From an uncultured Prevotellaceae bacterium (GTDB taxonomy: Bacteria > Bacteroidota > Bacteroidia > Bacteroidales > Bacteroidaceae), in contig CALDLA010000137.1 of NCBI GenBank assembly GCA_937898415.1, forward strand, positions 1-10,665: a stretch of DNA of 10,665 nt, read 5' to 3'. The notes beneath the pieces were generated by a model. The model made no database searches and had not been told where the DNA came from. It worked only from the letters and a program-made list of their open reading frames with translations. The position numbers and the translations under genes are program-made. Positions 1 to 6,838 of the stretch are shown here, piece after piece. Every line of letters starts with the position of its first letter. Position 1 is the stretch's first letter.

Positions 1-420
1 ACAGGTGATAGACATCGCCGGCATCCTGGTCGAGCCGGAAGTGACGGAGCATAGGTCTGCTCGATGGATAACCGCACGACTTGCGTGAAGGAATATCCGC
101 TGACAACGCCCATCAGGGTGGGGGATAAGGCAGAGGACGGTTCGCAACTGAGGCCCTATATCGTGATGTTTGGTGAATATGTGGACAGCATGAATGTAGC
201 CATCGACATTGTAAGCAAAGCAGACATCTTCGTGGTCATCGGTACTTCGCTGAAGGTCTATCCGGCAGCAGGGTTCATCAACTATGCCCACCATGAAGTG
301 CCCAAGTTCGTGATTGATCCAGGAGAGATGGAGCAATGCACGCATTTGGGCTTCACCCACTTCAAAACCACAGCCACTGAGGGTATGAAGATGCTGCTGG
401 AGGCATTCAAGGAATTGTAA
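1..420 (+). pseudogene. Sirtuin (NAD-dependent protein deacylase), 3' part, apparently broken
   Basis: The stretch read from position 64 carries the C-terminal half of a Sir2-family NAD-dependent deacylase: the LRPYIVMFGE strand, the GTSLKVYPAAG nucleotide-binding segment and VPKFVIDP near the end. The same frame upstream reads RAGS (the end of the family's TQNxDxLHxRAGS motif), then a TAG stop at 52-54, then VCS. In family members about 12 residues including the HLHG motif with the catalytic histidine lie between RAGS and VCS; here only about three codons and the stop remain. Before RAGS the expected motif is also scrambled, with a partial match in another frame. A short protein could start at ATG 64 (118 aa), but it would lack the Rossmann N-terminus and catalytic histidine. 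The gene continues off the left edge. What is seen: stop and missing motif. Inference: pseudogene or sequence error. A genuine downstream start at 64 is the alternative. Confidence 0.65.
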
Positions 421-483
421 TATATGGAGAATAATGACGAAGAAGGTTGGAACTAAGGTATGCCTGATACGTAACAAATACTA

Positions 484-559
484 AAAATGTGATTTTTCTT
501 TTAAGAAATAGCCGAAAAATGTGATTTATTTCTTAAATTTGCAGTCGAAAATGTGATTT
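484..559 (+). repeat. Three 12-bp direct repeats, 32-bp period, upstream of the ATPase gene
   Basis: The 12-mer AAAATGTGATTT occurs at 484-495, 516-527 and 548-559, with start-to-start distances of exactly 32 bp twice. The 20-bp spacers differ from each other, sharing only a TTCTT/TTAA-rich core. The third copy ends six bases before the ATG of the ATPase gene. The regular three-helical-turn spacing in a promoter suggests binding sites for a regulator on one face of the DNA, but no regulator is identified. Confidence 0.75.
534..541 (+). promoter_or_regulatory. Possible -7 element for the ATPase gene
   Basis: TAAATTTG fits the Bacteroidetes -7 consensus TAnnTTTG and lies 24 bases before the ATG at 566. 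No TTTG is seen at the expected -33 position; repeat copy 2 (516-527) covers much of the -33 to -7 spacer instead. Repeat copy 3 would fall at the transcript start and 5' leader. This is a weak promoter call that may depend on an activator. Confidence 0.35.
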
Positions 560-565
560 TGCGAT

Positions 566-1918
566 ATGAAATTGCTTAAAAGAAAGATTGACAGATATCT
601 TTTGGATTGGAAAAACAACCCAAAAAGGAAGCCGCTGATAGTGAAGGGTGCCCGACAGATTGGCAAGACGGAGAGCATCAGGGCATTCGCAAAGGCCAAC
701 TACGAGTCGGTCATCGAGATTAACTTTGTGCTACAGAAGAAATTCAGGGCTATCTTTGACGCTGGCTACGAGGTAGAGACCATCATCAAGAACATCTCGC
801 TGATGGAGCCAACGTGGCGGTTTATCCCACAGAAGACGCTGATATTCTTCGACGAACTGCAGAAGTGTCCCGATTGCGCCACCTCGTTGAAGTCGTTCTG
901 CCAGGACGGAAGGTACGACGTCATCTGTAGTGGCTCGCTGATGGGCATCTATTATGAGGAAATAGAAAGCAACGCTGTGGGCTTTAAGGATGACTTCGAC
1001 ATGTTCTCGATGGACTTCGAGGAGTTTCTTTGGGCCAAGGGCTATCAGCCAAAACAGATTGAAGATATGTACCGCCACATGGTGGAGCTGAAGCCGTTTT
1101 CACAACTGGAGATGGACACCATTATGGATGTGTTCCGCGACTATATGAGCCTGGGCGGGATGCCGGAAGTGGTGAAGATGTACATCGACAACGGCCACTT
1201 CGGAGGCACCTTGGAACTGCAACGGCAACTGCTGAAGGACTACGAGGAGGACATCACGAAGTACGCCAAGCAGACGGACAAAGCAAAGCTGTTGGCCGTC
1301 TATAGCCACATCTCCACCTTCCTGGCGAAAGACAACAAGAAGTACCAGATCACGAAGATTGCCAAGGGCGCGAGGAACCGGGAATATGTGGGTGCCGTCG
1401 ATTGGCTGAAGGAGGCGGGTGTCATCAACGTGTGCTACTGTCTGAACAACGTGGAGCTGCCGCTGAAGGGCAACTACATAGCCGACTACTACAAGTTGTA
1501 TTATCACGACACGGGCCTGCTCATAGCATCATTAGACGAGGAGGCACAGGAATACCTGCGTGCCAACAAGAACTTCGGTACCTACAAGGGGGCAATATAC
1601 GAAAACATTGTCGGTGAGATGCTGCGCAAGTCGGGCTACGAGCAGTTGTATTTCTACAAGCGCGAGAATCCCGCACTGGAAATGGACTTTTTTGTTCGTG
1701 ATGCCAATTCGTTGATACCGGTGGAGGTGAAGGCAAAGGACAACGCCACGGCCTCGCTGAACAATCTCATTAAGTGGGATTCCTATCCCGACGTGAAGTA
1801 CGGCATCAAACTGGGCTACAAGAACATCGGGTGGAATGGGCAGTTTTACACTTTCCCGTATTTCCTCACCTTCCTGCTGAAGCGGTTTTTGAAAGAACGA
1901 GAGAATGGTAACGAATAA
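566..1918 (+). CDS. AAA-type ATPase with DUF4143 C-terminal region
   Basis: This 450-residue protein has the layout of the large prokaryotic family of AAA_14/DUF4143 ATPases. Residues 28-35 (GARQIGKT) are the Walker A loop, 91-99 (TLIFFDELQ) the Walker B strand with D96-E97, and CSGSLMG at about 121-127 fits the sensor region. The C-terminal part (roughly 200-400) fits DUF4143, and D374 with E387-V-K389 resembles the D...ExK core of PD-(D/E)XK nuclease folds, often noted at the end of this family. Length is normal for the family. Biological roles are largely unknown; members are abundant in Bacteroidales and are usually solitary genes. The ATG at 566 follows directly on the 32-bp-period repeats, which may control it. 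The Nudix gene follows after 37 bp. Family assignment is firm; function is not. Confidence 0.9.
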   Translation: MKLLKRKIDRYLLDWKNNPKRKPLIVKGARQIGKTESIRAFAKANYESVIEINFVLQKKFRAIFDAGYEVETIIKNISLMEPTWRFIPQKTLIFFDELQKCPDCATSLKSFCQDGRYDVICSGSLMGIYYEEIESNAVGFKDDFDMFSMDFEEFLWAKGYQPKQIEDMYRHMVELKPFSQLEMDTIMDVFRDYMSLGGMPEVVKMYIDNGHFGGTLELQRQLLKDYEEDITKYAKQTDKAKLLAVYSHISTFLAKDNKKYQITKIAKGARNREYVGAVDWLKEAGVINVCYCLNNVELPLKGNYIADYYKLYYHDTGLLIASLDEEAQEYLRANKNFGTYKGAIYENIVGEMLRKSGYEQLYFYKRENPALEMDFFVRDANSLIPVEVKAKDNATASLNNLIKWDSYPDVKYGIKLGYKNIGWNGQFYTFPYFLTFLLKRFLKERENGNE

Positions 1919-1955
1919 AGCAACTGTAAGGAGTTAGTAGATAAACTTGTAAAAT

Positions 1956-2519
1956 ATGGCATACACATATAAATATCCAAGACCTGCAGTTACAGCAGAC
2001 TGCATCGTGATAACGAGGGAGGCAGAGCCGAAGGTGCTACTGATTCAGAGAGGTGACCAGCCGTTTAAGGGTGGATGGGCATTTCCCGGCGGTTTCATGA
2101 ATATGGACGAAACTACAGAGCAGTGCGCCATTAGAGAGCTGGAGGAAGAAACTGGGCTAAGACTGTCGAATGTGCATCAGATTGGAGCATACTCCAAGGT
2201 TGACCGTGACCCAAGAGGGAGAACTGTTACTGTCGCTTACCTCGCTATCGTTGATGAACCTATTGCTGTCACTGGCCAGGATGATGCGGTCAAAGCAGAA
2301 TGGTGGTCACTGTCTGACTTGCCACATCTTGCATTTGACCATTATGACATTATGCAGGATGCTATTGCAGCTTATACCCAGATAATAGACGCGAAGAATC
2401 AGGTTCTTGATAGTCGCTTCAAAGAACAAAAGGAAAAACTGCATGAACTGTCATGCCAGATTCGTGAACAATGCACTCACGTTCAGGAATTGTGCAAGGG
2501 CTTTAAGAAGAAGGAATAG
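1956..2519 (+). CDS. Nudix hydrolase
   Basis: The protein (187 aa) contains a perfect Nudix box, G-x5-E-x7-R-E-L-x-E-E-x-G-L, at residues 46-68, so it should hydrolyse a nucleoside diphosphate linked to another group with Mg2+ or Mn2+ held by the RELEEE helix. WAFPGGF just before the box and the preceding LLIQRG strand are typical of the ADP-ribose pyrophosphatase/NrtR-like branch, but substrate cannot be read from sequence. The Nudix fold ends near residue 140; residues 145-187 form an extra Lys/Glu/Gln-rich, probably helical tail that the shorter (about 140-150 aa) family members lack. A GGAG at 1930-1933 lies too far upstream to serve the ATG at 1956; the A-rich sequence before the ATG is typical of this phylum. 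It lies 37 bp after the ATPase gene and 12 bp before the next ORF, consistent with co-transcription. Confidence 0.9.
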   Translation: MAYTYKYPRPAVTADCIVITREAEPKVLLIQRGDQPFKGGWAFPGGFMNMDETTEQCAIRELEEETGLRLSNVHQIGAYSKVDRDPRGRTVTVAYLAIVDEPIAVTGQDDAVKAEWWSLSDLPHLAFDHYDIMQDAIAAYTQIIDAKNQVLDSRFKEQKEKLHELSCQIREQCTHVQELCKGFKKKE

Positions 2520-2531
2520 AATAAAACAACT

Positions 2532-2594
2532 ATGATAAAGATGTATGTAATGCAGTCCTGCCCCGATTGTGAATACGTGGAGAAGCAGGTGGAG
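2532..2594 (+). other. 5' fragment of a glutaredoxin-like gene
   Basis: The first 21 codons of the protease frame (MIKMYVMQSCPDCEYVEK and three more) match, from recall, the start of a small Bacteroidales glutaredoxin-related protein: a beta strand followed by a CPDC redox motif and the first helix. The remaining ~70 residues expected of the thioredoxin fold are absent, and the sequence passes directly into the protease signal peptide at about 2595. The fragment sits 12 bp after the Nudix gene, where an intact glutaredoxin gene would fit naturally. No glutaredoxin remainder is seen after the protease gene (4791-4814). Confidence 0.6.
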
Positions 2595-4790
2595 GTTAGA
2601 AAATGGTTTGTTCTGGTTCTGGCCCTTCTGCTGTTAGCGACTGGAGTTAACGCCCAAAAGGTTGATCAGCGACTGACCCGTCTGGTAGAGAAAAACGGCA
2701 CACGCAGTGCCCAAAATCGGATAACGCAGAGCCCTCAGGCGGTGAAACGGCGGATTGCCGTTGAATTCAATGCTGACGGCACACTGCGCTCCGTTTCGGC
2801 TATGGCCAGACTGAAGCAAGGTGCTGTATGTCCCACCGAGAACTTACGGCAGATGGGTATCGAGGTACGCTACGTAGTGGGCGACATGGTGGCCCTGCGT
2901 ATTCCGTCCGACAAGCTCCTGCAGTTGGAGCAGGTAGAGGAATTCAGTTACGTGAATGCCGACGAGATATTGCAGCCGATGAACGATCAATCACGCGCGG
3001 CTTCGAAGGTGGACCAGGTGGCTGACGATGTCAAGAGTCAGTCCGCCGGACTTCCTCAGGCATACACCGGCCAAGGTGTCGTGCTGGGTATCATCGACCA
3101 AGGCATCGACTACAACCATGCTGCCTTCCGTCATGACGACGGCTCAACCCGCATCGTCAAGCTGATAGAATACTTTCTGGGCAAGAAGAATGTATACACC
3201 ACCGATGCAGAAATCAAGAAGAAGGATAACGACAGTGATTTAACCTCGCATGGTACGCATGTAGCCTCTGCGGCAGGCGGTTCCAACTTGGGTAACGGCC
3301 TGCAAGGCATGGCTCCTGAAGCAGACCTTATCCTGTGCGGACTGGGCAATTATACGACTACAACCAATGCCATTGAATGCATCAAGGAAATCTTCGACTA
3401 TGCCGAAAGCGCGGGTAAGCCTGCTGTGGTCAATATCAGCATGGGAGTCATCCTGGGACTGCACGACGGCGGTGACGATATGTCGAGGGGCATTGGCATC
3501 CTGACGCAACAGGGCACCCTGCCCGGACGCGCCGTCGTTTCAAGTGTCGCCAATTCAGGCGCCAGGAACCAATCCATCGTTAAGACCCTCTCCACCACGA
3601 GCGAAGAACTGAAGACCGTGCTGGGAGCAAATGAATATCCTACGGCACTCAAACCGGATGAAACCGTCAACTATCGTTGTTCATATCTGATGTACGCCGA
3701 TGACTATCAAGACTTCACCCCAACCCTGAAACTGGTCAACCTAAAAACGGGCGAACTCCTGGGCGATGGAGATCTTAAAAAGGCAGGACTTGATGCTTAC
3801 ATCCCCCAACTGGATAAGACAACACGTGAAAGGCTGAATGGAGAAAAAGCTATCGTATATGGATTAGATTTGAGGAACCGGTTTATTCCCCATGCCGACT
3901 ACCGATATGCACTTATTGTCAAGGCTGGGCATGACGGACAGACCATCAAGATGATGTGCAACGGTGACCTTAATACTGAGCCCTGCTTCAATGCACCAGC
4001 CCCCGTCGATGGCAGCTACGATTTTGCCGCCAACGACTACACGATGGGCAGTGGCGACTTTGCCTTTAACACAACTATCTGCAATGAAGGCATCATCAGC
4101 GCCGGGTTCTACCTGACCCGCACCGAATGGACCGACCATCAGGGAGTCAAACACACCCGCGGAATGTCGCCCCTGACACACAAAGAGCAGGGGATCGGCG
4201 AGATTGGCGATGCCTCCAGCTATGGCATTGCCGACAACGGCCTCAGGTGCCCCACGGTGATTGCCCCGGGAGGAGCCATCATTTCAGGTGCCAGCAATTA
4301 CTATTACTATGACGAAGAACAGCCCGGTGTGTTCTATACCGACCTCTATACCGGCGACCTATGTACATACGTAAATAAGCACGGTCGTAACAACTGGTAT
4401 ATGCAGAACAGTGGTTCGTCGATGGCCAGCTCCATGGTGACTGGCATCGTGGCACTGTGGTTGCAGGCTAACCCCAAACTGTCAGTCCTCGACATCAGAG
4501 AAGTGATGAAGGAGACCTGCGTCAACGACGAGTGGACCACCAATGTCGATATGATTCCATCGCACAACACGACGCAGGCCGGCTATGGCAAGATTGACTG
4601 TCTGGCAGGTCTGAAGAAGATACTTGGCACAACCGCCATCGAGACTATCGGAGCCGACGGCCGACGTGGGGCGACGCCCGCCACGATGTACAATGTCGAT
4701 GCGCCCGTCTACAACATGATGGGCCAGCGCGTGGATAAGTCGCAGAAAGGCCTTGTTATCTACAAGGGCCAAAAATATGTCAACAAATAA
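2532..4790 (+). CDS. Secreted subtilase (S8) protease, N-terminally fused to a glutaredoxin remnant
   Basis: The open frame is 752 codons. Residues 22-41 form a signal peptide (RKWFVLVLALLLLATGVNA, likely cut before Q42), followed by a propeptide-like region to about 170 and an S8 catalytic domain: D189 in GIIDQGID, H240 in SHGTHVAS and S630 in SGSSMASS; N341 in SVANSG is the likely oxyanion-hole residue. A large insert separates the His and Ser blocks, as in other Bacteroidetes subtilases. The last ~26 residues (YNMMGQRV ... GLVIYKGQKYVNK) match the short C-terminal tails of exported Prevotella proteins, related to type IX secretion tails. The first 21 residues do not belong: they read as the start of a glutaredoxin-like protein with CPDC at 10-13. 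A GTG at 2589 preceded by GGAG (2579-2582, six-base gap) would give a normal signal peptide and is the likely functional start. Protease call firm; start uncertain. Confidence 0.88.
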   Translation: MIKMYVMQSCPDCEYVEKQVEVRKWFVLVLALLLLATGVNAQKVDQRLTRLVEKNGTRSAQNRITQSPQAVKRRIAVEFNADGTLRSVSAMARLKQGAVCPTENLRQMGIEVRYVVGDMVALRIPSDKLLQLEQVEEFSYVNADEILQPMNDQSRAASKVDQVADDVKSQSAGLPQAYTGQGVVLGIIDQGIDYNHAAFRHDDGSTRIVKLIEYFLGKKNVYTTDAEIKKKDNDSDLTSHGTHVASAAGGSNLGNGLQGMAPEADLILCGLGNYTTTTNAIECIKEIFDYAESAGKPAVVNISMGVILGLHDGGDDMSRGIGILTQQGTLPGRAVVSSVANSGARNQSIVKTLSTTSEELKTVLGANEYPTALKPDETVNYRCSYLMYADDYQDFTPTLKLVNLKTGELLGDGDLKKAGLDAYIPQLDKTTRERLNGEKAIVYGLDLRNRFIPHADYRYALIVKAGHDGQTIKMMCNGDLNTEPCFNAPAPVDGSYDFAANDYTMGSGDFAFNTTICNEGIISAGFYLTRTEWTDHQGVKHTRGMSPLTHKEQGIGEIGDASSYGIADNGLRCPTVIAPGGAIISGASNYYYYDEEQPGVFYTDLYTGDLCTYVNKHGRNNWYMQNSGSSMASSMVTGIVALWLQANPKLSVLDIREVMKETCVNDEWTTNVDMIPSHNTTQAGYGKIDCLAGLKKILGTTAIETIGADGRRGATPATMYNVDAPVYNMMGQRVDKSQKGLVIYKGQKYVNK

Positions 4791-4814
4791 TCTATTTAGG
4801 TCATCATTATTAAT

Positions 4815-5333
4815 ATGGTTATGGATTTCATAGAATTAGCAAGAAGCAGGTACTCCTGCAAGAAGTTTGACTCGCGTCAGATCAGTAAGGAACAGCTCGA
4901 CAGTATTCTGGAGGCAGGACGCTTGGCTCCAACGGCTAAGAACCTGCAGGAGCAGCATATCTACGTTGTGCAGTCGGCAGAGGCAATCGCCAAGATTGAT
5001 ACGCTCACGCCATGCCGCTATGGTGCACCGACGATGCTCATCGTGGCTTTCGACAAGAACAACGTGTTTACTTATCCAGGTCAGAAGTACGACTCAGGCA
5101 TTGAGGATGCCTCCATCGTAACCACTCACATGATGCTCTGCGCCAAGAGTGTTGGTGTGGACAGCTGCTGGGTGAACTTCTTCGACCCCGACAAGATGGC
5201 CGAAGCATTTCAGTTGCCAGAGAATGAAGAGATCCTAACCTGCCTCGCCCTCGGATTCCCTGCAGAAGGCGCAGGGCCGCTGGCTAACCACAACAGCCGC
5301 AAGCCGATTGAGGAAACGGTAACGTATCTATAA
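4815..5333 (+). CDS. Nitroreductase family FMN-dependent oxidoreductase
   Basis: At 172 residues this is a compact nitroreductase-fold protein, expected to bind FMN as a dimer and reduce nitro compounds, quinones or another small substrate with NAD(P)H. Residues 10-18 (RSRYSCKKF) correspond to the family's RRSxRxF phosphate-binding segment, 38-45 (APTAKNLQ) to APSAxNxQ, and LALGFPAEG near 144-152 to the C-terminal GFP-type flavin contact. DASIVTTHMMLCAKSVGVDSCWV is the usual central helix, given here only for its position at about 98-120. The frame opens with ATG 4815, but ATG 4821 (MDFIEL) is an equally good start and gives the more usual N-terminus. It follows the protease gene by 24 bp and precedes the next ORF by 9 bp. 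The physiological substrate is not predictable. Confidence 0.9.
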   Translation: MVMDFIELARSRYSCKKFDSRQISKEQLDSILEAGRLAPTAKNLQEQHIYVVQSAEAIAKIDTLTPCRYGAPTMLIVAFDKNNVFTYPGQKYDSGIEDASIVTTHMMLCAKSVGVDSCWVNFFDPDKMAEAFQLPENEEILTCLALGFPAEGAGPLANHNSRKPIEETVTYL

Positions 5334-5342
5334 AAAGATTGT

Positions 5343-5708
5343 ATGATGGATAAGAAACAAGACCCATATAAGGTACAGTTGGCTGATATTGCCAATGAGG
5401 TTGGTGGCAACATGGCTATCAAATATTATACTCTTGATTTTACGCTCACAAAGGAGCAACTTCAGGATATGAAGAAGAATGGTCTCAAAACCGATGTGAT
5501 GTCGTGCATTCTGGCAGCACTGATCATGAACGGTAAGAATGAGACCGATATCAAAGAGTTCTTCGAAGAAGCCAATAATGCAGGAGCAGCCCCAAGCGTA
5601 ACCTTCGAGGCTCCAGACGGTGAAGCACTCAATGTTACGTCGCCTGACGAGAACCCGGAACTGGAAAACTCGTTAAAGCCATGGGTATTTAGTTCCCAAG
5701 TAGTAAAT
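5343..5708 (+). other. Unrecognised cytosolic-looking protein at the front of the P1 peptidase frame
   Basis: These 122 codons encode a charged protein without signal or membrane segment: MMDKKQDPYKVQLADIANEV, then a mixed helical region with KEQLQDMKKNG and TDIKEFFEEANNAG, then an acidic end (SPDENPELENS). I do not recognise the family. It starts 9 bp after the nitroreductase gene and so probably belonged to the same operon. In the +1 frame two tandem stops (TAG 5701-5703, TAA 5704-5706) lie just before ATG 5709; another stop (TAA 5674-5676) lies right after the ENS codons. A single-base indel could therefore have removed the natural end and merged two adjacent genes. Confidence 0.55.
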
Positions 5709-6821
5709 ATGAATAGTAAAATGAAAACAATAAAACTATGGATGATGGCCGCCATCCTTATCTACGGCGCAAGTGTATTATCAGCCTGTTCATCAGACGA
5801 TGATGAAGAAGTCTTGGGCAAGGACAATACAGGTCGCGTAGATAAATATAAGGACATGGAGAAACTGGTCGAGTCGATGCCTTTCTCCCAACTTCCAGGT
5901 GTGAGTGTCGGGAATGCACAGGATAATGATGCCAAGACAGGCGTAACGGTGTTTTTCTTCCCCCAGGCTTCGATGGCTTCGGCAGTGGTGCTGGGTGGTG
6001 GACCTGCATCGCGCGAAGTGCCGCTCTTAGACCCTCAGCGCAACACCCAGCCTCTGAATGCCCTCGTTTTTGGTGGTGGGTCGGCCTACGGCATGGCGGC
6101 TGCAGATGGCGTGATGTACTGTTTGGAAGAGCATGGTCATGGCTATAACACGGGCTTCGGACTGGTTCCCATCGTATGTCAGAGTGATATCTTCGACCTG
6201 TCATACGGCAAGGGTTATGTCCGCCCGGATCGCGACATGGGCTATCTGGCTTGTGAGCGGGCTATCAGCAGCAACTCGCCGCTCAGTGGGAACGTGGGTG
6301 TCGGCACAGGGGCTACCGTGGGTAAGCCCGGTGGTATGGCGACGGCTCAGAAAAGCGGCATTGGCTATGCGGCGGCTCGTCTTGGAAAGTTGGAAGTGGG
6401 TGTAGCAGTCGTTGTCAATGCCCTGGGCGATATTTACCAGGACGGCGTGAAGATTGCCGGCATGACCACAGCCGACCGCAAGGGCTTCGTGAGTGCCGAG
6501 CAGGCATTGCTTATGAACCAGTATTCCGACCTAATAGCAGGCAACACGACCATCGCAGCTGTGTTCACCAACGCCCCTTTGAGCGTGGCCGACTTGCAGA
6601 AGGTGGCCAACATTGCTTCCACAGGCATGGCGCGTTGCATACGTCCTGTGTTCACCATGGCCGATGGAGATACCGTCTATGCCATATCGCTTAGCGGCGG
6701 TGATGTCAAGTCGGATGTCAACACCATTGGCGTATTGGCATCGCTGGTGATGGAGAAGGCCATTGCCGATGCCATCTTCTCCAGCAAGATATCCGAAGAG
6801 GAGTATCTAGCAAATATTTAG
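5343..6821 (+). CDS. P1 (DmpA/NylC-like) peptidase lipoprotein, in one frame with an unrelated N-terminal protein
   Basis: The frame is 492 codons but looks like two genes. Residues 127-149 are a lipoprotein signal with lipobox LSAC (C149), followed by SSDDDEE, which resembles the Bacteroidetes surface-export signal. From about 170 the sequence is a P1-family (S58) peptidase/amidohydrolase: PGVSVGNAQD, VFGGGSAYGMAAADG, GNVGVGTGATVGK, and AGNTTIAAVFTNAPL. In NylC the precursor cuts itself between Asn and Thr; the equivalent site here is N401/T402, exposing Thr as nucleophile. Substrates in the family range from D-amino-acid peptides and beta-peptides to nylon oligomers, so specificity is open. 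An export signal 126 residues inside a protein could not work normally, so ATG 5709 or 5721 is the probable start of the functional peptidase. The GNAT gene follows by 17 bp. Peptidase family firm; fusion doubtful. Confidence 0.85.
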   Translation: MMDKKQDPYKVQLADIANEVGGNMAIKYYTLDFTLTKEQLQDMKKNGLKTDVMSCILAALIMNGKNETDIKEFFEEANNAGAAPSVTFEAPDGEALNVTSPDENPELENSLKPWVFSSQVVNMNSKMKTIKLWMMAAILIYGASVLSACSSDDDEEVLGKDNTGRVDKYKDMEKLVESMPFSQLPGVSVGNAQDNDAKTGVTVFFFPQASMASAVVLGGGPASREVPLLDPQRNTQPLNALVFGGGSAYGMAAADGVMYCLEEHGHGYNTGFGLVPIVCQSDIFDLSYGKGYVRPDRDMGYLACERAISSNSPLSGNVGVGTGATVGKPGGMATAQKSGIGYAAARLGKLEVGVAVVVNALGDIYQDGVKIAGMTTADRKGFVSAEQALLMNQYSDLIAGNTTIAAVFTNAPLSVADLQKVANIASTGMARCIRPVFTMADGDTVYAISLSGGDVKSDVNTIGVLASLVMEKAIADAIFSSKISEEEYLANI

Positions 6822-6838
6822 GTTACAATTTGTAAAGC

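Noticed and set aside
424..456. Ten-codon frame after the sirtuin (MENNDEEGWN)
   Set aside because: Too short to support, with no ribosome site or context; probably intergenic sequence.
484..559. Three evenly spaced repeats as a mini CRISPR array
   Set aside because: The repeat unit is only 12 bp, the 20-bp spacers are AT-rich and partly alike, no cas genes are present, and the block lies directly on a gene's promoter and start.
731..1507. Minus-strand frames opposite the ATPase gene (731-1078 and 1100-1507)
   Set aside because: They lie opposite a well-conserved ATPase, have no recognisable motifs and no promoter; they are shadows of its codon pattern.
5758..6204. 148-codon minus-strand frame opposite the P1 peptidase
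   Set aside because: Composition is unlike a real protein (rich in R, H, P, S), it has no domain signal, and the plus strand carries clear peptidase motifs.
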